DNA of 64,000 nucleotides from contig CAIQVJ010000103.1 in NCBI GenBank assembly GCA_903875225.1, positions 1-64,000 on the forward strand. The letters are read 5' to 3'. Of this stretch, positions 16,779-25,125 are shown piece after piece. The notes under the pieces were generated by a model. That model was not told where the DNA came from and did not search any database. It worked only from the letters and a program-made list of their open reading frames with translations. The stretch's first letter is position 1, and every line of letters begins with the position of its first letter. Made by a program: the position numbers and the translations under genes. The stretch is from an uncultured Pseudomonadota bacterium. Its GTDB lineage: Bacteria; Myxococcota_A; UBA796; SXON01.

Positions 16779-17228
16779 CTACTTCGCGGTCGGCTGCTCG
16801 CGGTGCATGGTCGGCTTGGTGTCGAAGCGCGGGATGGTGCCGATCTGCTGCAGCATGCCGGTGAAGTCGGCCTGCATCCAGGTCTCGACGATCTTGCCGT
16901 CGCGCATGCGATCCATCTGCATCATGTTCATGTCGAACTTCTTGTTGGTCGCCGGGCGGGCGAGGAAGCCGCCGGTGTCCTTGGCCGAGAACGTCAGCCG
17001 CGTGGACACCATGTCGCCCTCGGCGATCTGCTCGTTGACCACGACCTTGATGTTGGTGAACGCGGCGAGGTAGCCGTCGATGACCCTGTGCAGATCCACC
17101 AGGCCGTTCGCCTTGGCAAAGTTGTCGTGGTACACGCACTTGTCGGCGTAGTAGGTGGACAGCTTGGATGCGTCGTGCTTGTTGTAGACGTTGTCGTAGA
17201 GGTTGCGGATCAGGGTCTTGTTGTCCAT
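16779..17228 (-). CDS. SnoaL-like / NTF2-fold protein (ester-cyclase type)
   Basis: About 149 residues from the ATG at 17228. It has the cone-fold pattern of SnoaL-like polyketide-cyclase relatives: LIRNLYDNVYNKHDASKLSTYYADKCVYHD, then VIDGYLAAFTNIKVVVNEQIAEGDMVSTRLTFSAKDTG and the late strand DRMRDGKIVETWMQAD. In this family the fold binds a small hydrophobic ligand; catalysis varies. It forms a single-gene unit with a strong hairpin behind it. The internal MDMNMMQMDRM-like run of methionines (near residues 105-115) is unusual but may simply be ligand-pocket lining. Confidence 0.85.
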   Translation of the reverse strand: MDNKTLIRNLYDNVYNKHDASKLSTYYADKCVYHDNFAKANGLVDLHRVIDGYLAAFTNIKVVVNEQIAEGDMVSTRLTFSAKDTGGFLARPATNKKFDMNMMQMDRMRDGKIVETWMQADFTGMLQQIGTIPRFDTKPTMHREQPTAK

Positions 17229-17503
17229 TGCGTGTGCTCTTTGTGTTCGATCCACGCTGTATGCGTGCGATCGCGGCGAGCATTCGCAATCCACATGCCA
17301 CCCCCGACCGGGGCCCGCCCGCGGTCACCGAAACGGGCCCCCGACGCGCATCGGCGCCGGAGGCCGGGCTCTTCGCGCCTGTGAAACGGGAGCATGTACC
17401 CGGGGGGTTTCACCCACCGCCGGGCACTGGCGCACACGCCACGGCCCGGGGCGGGCCGCGGATGCCCCGCGGATGGCTGCTCACCACCCGCGGGGGCAGA
17501 CGT

Positions 17504-18934
17504 TCACGGCTTGAGCAGGGTGACCGGGGCGTGGCTGCCCACAACCACCGCCAGGTCGGCGAGCGCCGCCTGCTTGTCGGGTTGGTTGAAGTAGGTGTCG
17601 CCGATCGTGCCGTCTGACCACGCCTCGACACCGTCGTACTCCCAATTCAGGAACATCCCCATCTCGGGCACCGCTGCCAGGACATCACCATAGTAGGTGA
17701 TCTCCGCCGCAGACATCGCGTAGAAGCCCGAGCGCCAGCCGGCCTGATGGCTCGACCCGTCTCCACCGTCTGCGATGTTCAGCCCTTCGATGGTGCCAAG
17801 ATTCAGCGCCAGGGCCTGGGCCTCCTGCGCGGCTGCGTAGGTGTGGATCTCCCCGTGGTTGGCCTGGTATTGGTTCACGCAGGCATCCACGTACGTGTAC
17901 TGACCGCTGCTGGGCACGGGCATCTCCGTGGCCCGCTCCCGGACGAAGGTCATGAGCCCCGGGAAGAGGGACTTGCTGTACCTCGCCATCTCATCCAACT
18001 CGTCCCCCGTCGGGTCGCGTCCGGCGTAGTTGTGGATGTCGTCCAGCAACATGTGCCCGACCAGGGTGCCGTCGTCGATGTAGCTCTGGACCCCGTAGCT
18101 GCTCCAGGCCGGGAGCTGGGCCTTCCACTTCGCGATGTCGAAGTTGCCGGAGGTGGTGTCGTAGTCGGGACCGCCGGTCATCCGGAACGTGACGTGTAGC
18201 CCTGCGGCCCGCACCATCGGGAGCATGGTGTTCACGCACCAGTTCGGGGTCGAACAGGCGACCTGGAACACCGTCATGCCCAACCGTGACTTGACGTCCG
18301 CGAGGCCCGAGGCATCGGTGTACCCGTTGAGCCCCCAGAAGCCATAGAGCGGGCCGGGGCCGGAAGCGACCCCGGTGTCCACAGGCGCGCCCGTGTCCAC
18401 GGGCGGAGTCGTAGAGACCGCGAGGTCCACGCCATCGCAGTTCTGGTCGATCCCGTCGCCGGCGATCTCGGTTGCCCCCGGGTTGATCGTCGAGCTGAAG
18501 TCGTTGCAGTCCGTCGAATCCAGGGTGTCGTAAGCCCCGGACGGCGAGCAGTAGCAGCCGTTGTTGGTGGCGTTGCCGTAGGTGTCCCCGTCCGCGTCGT
18601 GGTAGTACACAGTGCAGCCGGTAGCATCCAACTTGTTCGCCACACCGTCGCAGTTGTCATCGTACGACGTCGCACAGGTCTCGATGGCGCCCGGATGGAC
18701 CGCAGCGCGGGTGTCATCGCAGTCCGTGCCATAAGGTTTTGCCAGGTATCCGTCCCTGTCCGAATCGTGACGCCGGATGCGGTCCGGCGAGCTCGCCGCG
18801 CCGTCGGCCGCGTTGTGGCCAGGAGTCGAGTCGGCCGGGTCGTTGCTGGCGGTCCCGCACCCGACTGCAGTGAGCAGGGTGAGGATCGCGACGGCGCGCA
18901 GGGCGGTTGCGTTGAAATGGGTGCTGTCAGTCAA
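17504..18934 (-). CDS. MopE-repeat lipoprotein with glycosidase-like C-terminal domain
   Basis: About 476 residues. The TTG start at 18934 is supported by AGGAG six bases upstream and by the signal LTLLTAVGC. Next are three 'putative metal-binding' MopE-type units (DSDRDGYLAKPYGTDCDD, CATSYDDNCDGVAN, DADGDTYGN, GDGIDQNCDGVD), Asp-rich loops likely to bind calcium. After a Thr/Pro/Asp linker, the C-terminal 300 residues (LYGFWGLNGYTDASGLADVKSRLGM, VQSYIDDGTLVGHMLLDDIHNY, GMFLNWEYDGVEAW) look like a TIM-barrel glycosidase or cellulase-like domain; I cannot name the family. Predicted surface exposed. It stands alone, with no gene within 275 bp downstream. Confidence 0.8.
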   Translation of the reverse strand: MTDSTHFNATALRAVAILTLLTAVGCGTASNDPADSTPGHNAADGAASSPDRIRRHDSDRDGYLAKPYGTDCDDTRAAVHPGAIETCATSYDDNCDGVANKLDATGCTVYYHDADGDTYGNATNNGCYCSPSGAYDTLDSTDCNDFSSTINPGATEIAGDGIDQNCDGVDLAVSTTPPVDTGAPVDTGVASGPGPLYGFWGLNGYTDASGLADVKSRLGMTVFQVACSTPNWCVNTMLPMVRAAGLHVTFRMTGGPDYDTTSGNFDIAKWKAQLPAWSSYGVQSYIDDGTLVGHMLLDDIHNYAGRDPTGDELDEMARYSKSLFPGLMTFVRERATEMPVPSSGQYTYVDACVNQYQANHGEIHTYAAAQEAQALALNLGTIEGLNIADGGDGSSHQAGWRSGFYAMSAAEITYYGDVLAAVPEMGMFLNWEYDGVEAWSDGTIGDTYFNQPDKQAALADLAVVVGSHAPVTLLKP

Positions 18935-19483
18935 TGGATACTCCTGGTTTTCGAGAAGGCGTCGATTGTTGGGGTTGCGGGCTTTGCAGTCGATGGGAAC
19001 TCCAAGGATCGATTTGGATCCGGGCACAGAGGTTTGACACCGCCCTGAGGGTCCGAGCGGTTTGAGGGGCTCTCGGGAGCCAGTTTTTGGAATCTACTTG
19101 ACCACGACCATCCGCGCCACAGATTTCTGTCTTTTTCGCCAGATGTTTTGAACATGCCGATGGGAACAAGGTGTGAGCATTCGGATGTTCTGTCTGTAAC
19201 GACAGCATTTTTGCGGAAACGCGGAGATCCGAGGTGCTTCGACTCTGGCGGGCATTCTTCTGAGTCTACCAGCCTTCGCAGCACGCGGGTGGAGATTTCT
19301 GTCTCTTTGGACAGCTTTCACGTCAGGCGATGCACGATCGAGCGGTACGGCGCCGCTGCGCAACGAGCGGGCGGGCTGCGCGCAGTGCCACATCAGGTGG
19401 GCGCCTGCACGCAGAGCACCCGCACAAGAGGCTTCGATACGCCGCCCGAGCGCCATGGCACGCCCCGTGCAGAGGACTGCCCC
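18935..19483. other. 549-bp gene-free stretch with lower G+C and a repeated motif
   Basis: No plausible gene on either strand. Base composition is visibly more A/T-rich than the flanks (TTTTTGG, TTTTTCG, AGATTTCTGTC). The motif AGATTTCTGTCTTTTT occurs at 19121 and a near copy AGATTTCTGTCTCTTT at 19293 (one mismatch in 16). Short stems with the arms CTGTC / GACAG occur in the second copy and at about 19191. It separates divergent genes (17504-18934 and 19484 onward), so promoters and operator sites are expected here. Confidence 0.6.
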
Positions 19484-19741
19484 ATGGATCCCACCCTCCA
19501 TACCCTCCCCGCCGCCCTGCACCGCGGCATGTCGATCCGCAGCCTGCCCGACTCCGACGCGGAGGGCCGCACTCCATGGTCCCGAAGCCGCCTCACTCCC
19601 CCCGACCTCGAGCGGCTGGGGCGAACGTTCGCCGCCACCCAGCTCTGGCTCCGGGGACGGACGCCCGAACAGCCCGCAGACCACCCCGCCTCGCTGGATG
19701 AGGCGGACCCGGGGCCCGCGGCAGCGTGGGAACCGCCGTAG
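19484..19741 (+). CDS. Small hypothetical protein
   Basis: About 85 residues beginning MDPTLHTLPAALHRG; basic and Pro/Arg/Ser-rich in the middle (LTPPDLERLGRTFAATQLWLRGR) and acidic at the end. It has no signal, membrane helix or known motif. The frame runs further upstream, but this ATG follows a non-coding-looking stretch. It precedes the subtilase gene by 27 bp. It may be real or a chance frame in G+C-rich DNA. Confidence 0.4.
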   Translation: MDPTLHTLPAALHRGMSIRSLPDSDAEGRTPWSRSRLTPPDLERLGRTFAATQLWLRGRTPEQPADHPASLDEADPGPAAAWEPP

Positions 19742-19768
19742 GCCGGCTCCGCCCAGTTACTACCACCG

Positions 19769-21280
19769 GTGTCCTTTCTCCCCCTGCTGCTCCTGCCGGT
19801 CGCCTGGGCTGGTCCCGTGCGGGCTGCCGGGGCGGAGTCATGGGTGGTCGAGACGCGCTCGCCAGCCGCCACCGACGCCCTCGTCGCGCTGGGATGCATC
19901 GTCGAAGTGAGCACGCCCACGGCGCTCCAGGTGCGCTGCGCGACCGCGACGGACCTCAGGGCGGTACCCGGCGTGACCCACCTGCGCGCGCCGTTCGTTG
20001 CCCACGCCAAGGACGAGGGGCTGGTCGTGTCCGAGGGCTACGGCGAGACCGTTGCCGCCGACTGGCGTACGGAGGGGATCACCGGGCACCACGTGAAGGT
20101 CGCCGTGCTCGACGTCGGGTTCGCTGGGTGGGAGGATCTGCTCGGCACCGAGCTGCCGGCGCATGTAGAGACCAATTTCTCGCTGGGGAACGTCGACAGC
20201 TCGTCACACGGCACGGCCGTGGCGGAGGTGATCCATGACTTTGCCCCCGATGCGGAGCTGGAGCTGGTCACCTTCGCCACCGACGTCGAGTTCACGCTGG
20301 CGCTGAACACGCTCGCCGCAGAGGGCGTGGACGTGGTGAACGGGAGCATCGGGTTCGACAACGTGTGGGCAGCCGACGGCACCTCGCTCGCGAGCAGCGC
20401 GGTCACCTCGGCGCGGGACGCCGGCGTGATCTACGTCGCGGCCGCGGGGAACGAGAACCAGAAGTACATCTCTGGCAACCTCACCCGGGGCCCGGGCGCG
20501 AGTGTTCTGCTCGGCGAGCGGTGGGGACACACGATCCTCACCCGCAGTGGCTTCGCGAGCGTCAGCCTGCGATGGAGCGAGCCGTTCGGGCAGGCTGCGA
20601 CGGACCTCGATCTCGCGCTCTTCGACGAGACCGGGGCCGAGTGCGGGCGCGCCGAGCACGTCCAGGACGGCGATGGCGACCCGTTCGAGTCGGTCTCCAC
20701 GGGCGAGTGTGATGGCGAGACGGTGCTGGCCACCCTCCAGCTGAAGGATCCGCACCAGTCCACGCTCGGCCTGCGGGCCTGGCTCTACAGCGACTACGGA
20801 GTCGACCCGGCCGAGGCCGCCGACCGCGACACGCTCACCCTGCCGGCCGACGCCGAGGGCGCCTTCAGCGTCGGCGGGTACGAGGAGGATGGCAGCCTGG
20901 CCGAGTGGTCGAGCCACGGCCCCACGGACGACGGGCGGCTCAAGCCAGACGCCGTGGGGCCGACAGGTGTCTCCACGGCGACCTTCGGGCCGCTCGCATT
21001 CGAAGGCTCGAGCGCATCGGCCCCCCATGCCAGCGGCCTGGCCGCGCTGTGGCTCGACGCCACGCACCGCTGGCGCGACCCGGAGGGGTTCCGGGAGTGG
21101 GCCTGGGCCGGGGCGACCGACCTCGGGGCCGACGGCGCCGACACCGGGTCCGGCGCAGGCGCCCTGCGAGCCGGCGGAATCCCTGAGCGGGAGTGCGGCT
21201 GCGCATCGGCCGGGGAAACCTATCCGGTCCTCTCGATCGTGCTGATCGCCGCCGGTTACGGGGCCCGGCGACGCCGATGA
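19769..21280 (+). CDS. Subtilisin-family serine protease with MYXO-CTERM-like tail
   Basis: About 503 residues from a GTG start; signal MSFLPLLLLPVAWA. A propeptide-like segment (DALVALGCIVEVSTP...) precedes the S8 domain. The catalytic triad is visible: Asp115 in VAVLDVGFAG, His147 in SSHGTAVAEVI, Ser415 in GSSASAPHASGLAALWL, with the oxyanion Asn region YVAAAGNEN. A 100-residue insert (SVSLRWSEPF...) lies between the His and Ser parts. The C-terminus ERECGCASAG, a hydrophobic helix, and RRRR closely resembles MYXO-CTERM sorting signals, in which a Cys is processed and the protein is anchored at the surface. The next gene starts in the ATGA overlap. Confidence 0.93.
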   Translation: MSFLPLLLLPVAWAGPVRAAGAESWVVETRSPAATDALVALGCIVEVSTPTALQVRCATATDLRAVPGVTHLRAPFVAHAKDEGLVVSEGYGETVAADWRTEGITGHHVKVAVLDVGFAGWEDLLGTELPAHVETNFSLGNVDSSSHGTAVAEVIHDFAPDAELELVTFATDVEFTLALNTLAAEGVDVVNGSIGFDNVWAADGTSLASSAVTSARDAGVIYVAAAGNENQKYISGNLTRGPGASVLLGERWGHTILTRSGFASVSLRWSEPFGQAATDLDLALFDETGAECGRAEHVQDGDGDPFESVSTGECDGETVLATLQLKDPHQSTLGLRAWLYSDYGVDPAEAADRDTLTLPADAEGAFSVGGYEEDGSLAEWSSHGPTDDGRLKPDAVGPTGVSTATFGPLAFEGSSASAPHASGLAALWLDATHRWRDPEGFREWAWAGATDLGADGADTGSGAGALRAGGIPERECGCASAGETYPVLSIVLIAAGYGARRRR

Positions 21281-22410
21281 TCCTCTCCCTGCTGCTCGCT
21301 GCCTGCTCCGACAAGCCACCCACCGGTTTTGTGCTGGTCGTGGCCGGGCGGGTGGTGGACGAGGCAGACGACGGCATCGGCGCGACGATCACCCTCGGCA
21401 CGCCCGAAGGCGAGGTGGTGGCGATCGCGCAGTCGAGCGCATCGGGGGACTGGAGCACAGCGGTGTACGGGGACGAGCTCCTCGGCAACGAGCTGGTCGC
21501 CCTCTACGACGCCCCCGGCTCCGCGCAGGGGCGCGCGCGGTACCTGCTGAACCTCCGCAGCCCGACGATGCACGAGCTCGACCCGGGCCCCTGGCAGACC
21601 TGGCAGGCCAGCGAGCGCCGCCTCCCCACGATGCAGCTCGCGGCAGACGCCGAGGAGGGTGAGGCCGACATCCGCATCACCACGCTGCTCGGCGAGCGGG
21701 TGCCGGGGGCGACGATCGAGTTCAGGCGTGGATGGAACGCGGACAGCGCCTCGCCCGCACAAACCCAGGCGATCGCGGACGACGTCGGGGAGCTGAGCCT
21801 GTTGGCCGCGCCGGGGTGGTGGACCGCGCGCGTGTTGCCGGGCCCCACGAGCGGCGAGGCCCGTTTCGGCGTGTTCTGCAGCCCGGGCGGCAGCATCGCG
21901 ACGACGACAGGCGTCGTGCCTCCGCTGGAGCCTGTCTGGCTGACCGCCGCCCTCACCTGGGCGCCGCACCCGTTGGACCTCGATCTGCACCTCACAGCGC
22001 CACTCAAGGGCGGCCAGGCGGGGGAGGACGGAAGCGGTACCTACCACCTCTGGGCGGGAGATCCGAGGCACCCGGAGAACACCTCGGCCGACGCAGAAGC
22101 CGAGATGCTGCGCACCGATGCAGACGGTGAAGGCCCCGAGAGCCTCGTCGTCGTCGACCCTCCCGATCAGGGCGAGAGCCGGCTCTCGGTGCTGGACAAC
22201 GACAACGTCTCGGACTCCACCTCCACGCAACTGGGGCACGGACGGGCCCAGGTGCAGGTGTGGCTCCAGGACCAGGACCCTGCCTACTACACGGTCTCGC
22301 CGGGCGAGATCGCCACGCTGTGGCGTCCGGTGGAGATCGAGGACGACGTCACCTACGAGGTGGAGACGTTCGAGATCGGTGTACAGCCGGACGACGCAGC
22401 GCAGTTCTGA
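21277..22410 (+). CDS. Lipoprotein with DUF2135/YfaP-like domain
   Basis: About 377 residues. The start at 21277 overlaps the protease stop (ATGA) and gives MILSLLLAAC, a very short lipoprotein signal. Residues 15-60 look like a carboxypeptidase-regulatory-like (transthyretin-like) domain (VLVVAGRVVDEADDGIGATITLG). The middle is probably another such domain. The C-terminal part contains ALTWAPHPLDLDLHLTAP and YHLWAGDPRHPEN, the 'L.W....DLDLH...P' pattern of YfaP/DUF2135, an outer-surface domain often linked to proteases or inhibitors. Coupling to the subtilase suggests a partner or chaperone role. Confidence 0.75.
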   Translation: MILSLLLAACSDKPPTGFVLVVAGRVVDEADDGIGATITLGTPEGEVVAIAQSSASGDWSTAVYGDELLGNELVALYDAPGSAQGRARYLLNLRSPTMHELDPGPWQTWQASERRLPTMQLAADAEEGEADIRITTLLGERVPGATIEFRRGWNADSASPAQTQAIADDVGELSLLAAPGWWTARVLPGPTSGEARFGVFCSPGGSIATTTGVVPPLEPVWLTAALTWAPHPLDLDLHLTAPLKGGQAGEDGSGTYHLWAGDPRHPENTSADAEAEMLRTDADGEGPESLVVVDPPDQGESRLSVLDNDNVSDSTSTQLGHGRAQVQVWLQDQDPAYYTVSPGEIATLWRPVEIEDDVTYEVETFEIGVQPDDAAQF

Positions 22411-22577
22411 GCGGGCCGGGCCGGGCCGGAGCGCTCGGCGCTCCACGACTCGACGGCGCTCGCCTTGCGGCTTCGCCGGAGCCTGTCCGCAGAAGCGCAA
22501 ATAGTCAAAATCGCAGCGTAAAGATAGCGAAGGGCCCTGGAATCGGTTAGCCGCCGCCCCCTTCGAGTTGCACATTC

Positions 22578-23693
22578 ATGGAGCTCTTTCCCGAGCGGCT
22601 GGTGACCGATCTGGAGCGTCTTTCCGGCGCGAGCCACACCTACCTGAAGCAGGTTTGTGGCCCAGATGCCGCCGACCTGCGTGCGCGTCTGCGCGCCGCG
22701 GTTGAACACGGGAGCACCGCGCATCACGACCGCGCCATCGAGCTTCTGAGCTCGTTCGACAACCGCCGCTTTTTTCAGGGCTTCGCCGAGGTCGCCGCGC
22801 TGGCCGCCACCCGGGCCACCGGATGGGAGCTCACGCGGCTCTCGGCCCCTGGCCCCCGCCTCGAGGTCCGATCCCCCAGCGGCGCCCCCTGGGTGCTCGG
22901 CGTCCTCGCGTTCCTGCACCAGACCCGACCGGGCGGCGAGCAGTCGAGCGCGGCGCTGTTGCGGGCAGGGCTGGTGCGGGTGCAGGGCAAGCACCGGTTC
23001 AGCGTGCTGGTGCGGCGATGGCTGCCCCATGACTTCGACGTGGACCCGGTGCGTCGCGCGATCGAGACGTGGCTCTCCCAGGTGGCCGCCAACCGCTGGG
23101 AGGGGCGATACGCCGCGTACGAGGACGAGCGCATCTCGCTCGAGTTCTGCCTCACGGGCGAGAAGGTGCGCAAGGGTGAGCCGCTGCTCGCCCAGGTGCT
23201 CGGGCCCTACCTGGCCAACCGCACGCTCGAGGCCGTCGAGCCCCGCATCGTCCGGGAGCTCGACAGGCACAACGTCTCCGCGCTGCGCGACACACCCGTG
23301 CTCCTGGCCTGCGTGGCCGATCAACCCTGGGCGCTCTCCCAGGGCTATGCTCGCGACTTCCTCTACGGGCGACCGCGGGCGATGCTCGGCGCCGCTTCGG
23401 GAGAGACGGTCACGCTGTTCTCGCCGATCGGCTCCATCGCCGTGTTCCGGGATCCGCCCTACCGGAACGTGGGAGGCCTGCTGCTGATCGACAGGCGCCC
23501 CGCGCAGCCTGCCAACGTTCGGGTCCGCGCATGGCTCAACCCGTGGGCGGAGCGACCGCTCAAGCCCACGGACATCGGGTTTCAGTGTTTCGCAGAGGAC
23601 AAATCATTGACGACCTCCATCTCTGCCACCTGGGGTGAACCCTTGCGCGCGATGACATGGCAGGGCCTGCCGGCCGACCTGGAGCTCGGGTGA
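22578..23693 (+). CDS. Conserved-looking protein of unknown function
   Basis: About 371 residues without a signal peptide or membrane helix. Its mid-part (WVLGVLAFLHQTRPGGEQSSAALLRAGL, HRFSVLVRRWLPHDFDVDPVRRAIETWL) is alternating strand and helix, and a later part carries VSALRDTPVLLACVADQPWALSQGYARDFLYG. I recognise no family. The stop overlaps the thymidine kinase GTG start (GTGA), so both are translated from one message. The 166-bp gap upstream has a GGGCCGGGCCGGGCC run and an A/T-rich stretch near 22500-22530 that may carry the promoter. Confidence 0.75.
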   Translation: MELFPERLVTDLERLSGASHTYLKQVCGPDAADLRARLRAAVEHGSTAHHDRAIELLSSFDNRRFFQGFAEVAALAATRATGWELTRLSAPGPRLEVRSPSGAPWVLGVLAFLHQTRPGGEQSSAALLRAGLVRVQGKHRFSVLVRRWLPHDFDVDPVRRAIETWLSQVAANRWEGRYAAYEDERISLEFCLTGEKVRKGEPLLAQVLGPYLANRTLEAVEPRIVRELDRHNVSALRDTPVLLACVADQPWALSQGYARDFLYGRPRAMLGAASGETVTLFSPIGSIAVFRDPPYRNVGGLLLIDRRPAQPANVRVRAWLNPWAERPLKPTDIGFQCFAEDKSLTTSISATWGEPLRAMTWQGLPADLELG

Positions 23694-24313
23694 ATCCCCA
23701 CCTGCAGCCCCACCTGCAGCCACGCGACATCGGCTGGATCGAGGTCATCACCGGATGCATGTTCTCGGGCAAGACCGAGGAGATGATCCGCCGGCTCCGA
23801 CGTGCGCAGTACGCGCGGCAGAGCGTCGTCGTCTTCAAGCCGGCGCTGGACCAGCGCTATTCCGCGGATCAGGTCGATTCGCACTCGGGCCTGCACATCA
23901 AGAGCTTCCTCGTCGAGCGTGCCACCGACGTGCTCACGCTCGTGGGCGACGCCCGTGTGGTCGGGATCGACGAAGGCCAGTTCCTGGGTCCGGATCTGGT
24001 GCTTGTGTGCGAGCAGTTGGCGAACGAGGGCCGCCGCGTGATCGTCGCCGGACTGGACCAGGACTACATGGGTCGGCCGTTCGAGCCGATCCCGCAGTTG
24101 CTTGCGATCGCCGAGTACATAACCAAGAACCTGGCGATTTGCGTCGTGTGCGGAAACCCTGCGGATCGATCCCAGCGCGTGGTCAACCGCGATGCGCGCG
24201 TGCTCGTGGGCGAGACGGATGCGTACGAGGCGCGATGCCGGCTGCACTGGGACCCGCACAACTTCGATCCGGTTCAGGAACCCCTGCTGCTGGGCAAGAA
24301 CCTGGCAGAGTGA
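23690..24313 (+). CDS. tdk: Thymidine kinase (type II)
   Basis: About 207 residues. The GTG at 23690 is preferred because it overlaps the previous stop. The P-loop is TGCMFSGKTEE (residues 21-31), followed by VVGIDEGQFL (catalytic Glu) and the lasso strand. The zinc site has CVVCGNPADRSQR and a final pair ARCRLHW, in which the fourth ligand is His or the usual Cys is missing. The enzyme phosphorylates thymidine with ATP in the salvage pathway; type II enzymes are inhibited by dTTP. The last 40 bp overlap the convergent phosphomannose isomerase gene. Confidence 0.96.
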   Translation: MNPHLQPHLQPRDIGWIEVITGCMFSGKTEEMIRRLRRAQYARQSVVVFKPALDQRYSADQVDSHSGLHIKSFLVERATDVLTLVGDARVVGIDEGQFLGPDLVLVCEQLANEGRRVIVAGLDQDYMGRPFEPIPQLLAIAEYITKNLAICVVCGNPADRSQRVVNRDARVLVGETDAYEARCRLHWDPHNFDPVQEPLLLGKNLAE

Positions 24314-25125
24314 GCGGTCGACGAGGCCCAGAGCCCGCGCCCGTCGCCGCCCAGGCGCACCGGGCCGGGCGCCACGAGCACCGTGTCGCCGGCGAGCAGC
24401 GGCTCGCCATCCACCGTGAGCGCGCCCGTCGTGCACGTGAGAGCGCGCCAGTCCGAGCCGCCCGACGGCCCGGCCGCGGCCTCCATGACGTGGAAGATCG
24501 GCCCTTCGATCAAGGCGCCGCTGCGTGAGGCGGGCGCCTGGGCCGCCGTTCTGAGGGCCACCTCGAGCGCATCGTCGAGGTGCAGTTCCCGGCCGCGTCC
24601 CCAGTCGTAGAGCCGCCACGTGATGTCCGTCGGCTGCTGCACCTCGTAAAGCGTGATCCCGCCCCCGATCGCATGGATGGTGCCGCACGGCACGTCGATC
24701 ACGTCGCCCGGACGCACGGGGAACCACGCCAGCTCCCGCTCGATCGCGCCGGAGAGCGCCATCTCGTGCAGGTCCTCGCGCGAGACCTCACGCTGGAGTC
24801 CCAGCGCGACCTCGGCACCCGCAGCAGCCTCGAGGATCACCCAGGCCTCGGCCTTTCCCGAGGCGGCGCCGTGACGGTGCGCGGTCGCATCGTCCGGGTG
24901 CACCTGCACCGAGAGCACGTCACGCGTGGAGATCAGCTTGATCAGGAGCGGGAAGTCCACCACGTCGGAGAGGCGCTGCGCGGGAAGGTCGAGCAGGGCG
25001 TTGTCGCGCCACACCTCCCAGCTCTCCCCCACGTAGGGCTCCCCGGGCGGCTTGCGGTAGCGCTCGGAGAGCGCCGAGCCTGCCCACACGGGTCGGGTGA
25101 GCCGGGGTATGGACCGCAAAACCAT
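24274..25125 (-). CDS. manA: Class I mannose-6-phosphate isomerase
   Basis: About 283 residues. The ATG at 25125 shares TGATG with the stop of the receptor gene. Cupin metal-site motifs are present: SVQVHPDDATAHRHG (Gln and His), KAEAWVIL (Glu), and VPCGTIHAIGGGITLYEVQQPTDITWRLYDWGRG (second His and Arg). It interconverts fructose 6-phosphate and mannose 6-phosphate, feeding GDP-mannose for glycans. It is shorter than E. coli ManA (about 390), as in the compact bacterial subtype. Its place at the end of a lipid/pigment operon may mean it supplies mannose for the product or that it simply shares the message. Confidence 0.92.
   Translation of the reverse strand: MVLRSIPRLTRPVWAGSALSERYRKPPGEPYVGESWEVWRDNALLDLPAQRLSDVVDFPLLIKLISTRDVLSVQVHPDDATAHRHGAASGKAEAWVILEAAAGAEVALGLQREVSREDLHEMALSGAIERELAWFPVRPGDVIDVPCGTIHAIGGGITLYEVQQPTDITWRLYDWGRGRELHLDDALEVALRTAAQAPASRSGALIEGPIFHVMEAAAGPSGGSDWRALTCTTGALTVDGEPLLAGDTVLVAPGPVRLGGDGRGLWASSTAHSARFLPSSRGS

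Noticed and set aside
17229..17503. Cobalamin riboswitch or other structured RNA in the 275-bp gap
   Set aside because: A CGGGCACTGGCG-like stretch recalls a B12 box, but the rest of the conserved core and a nearby B12 gene on that strand are missing.
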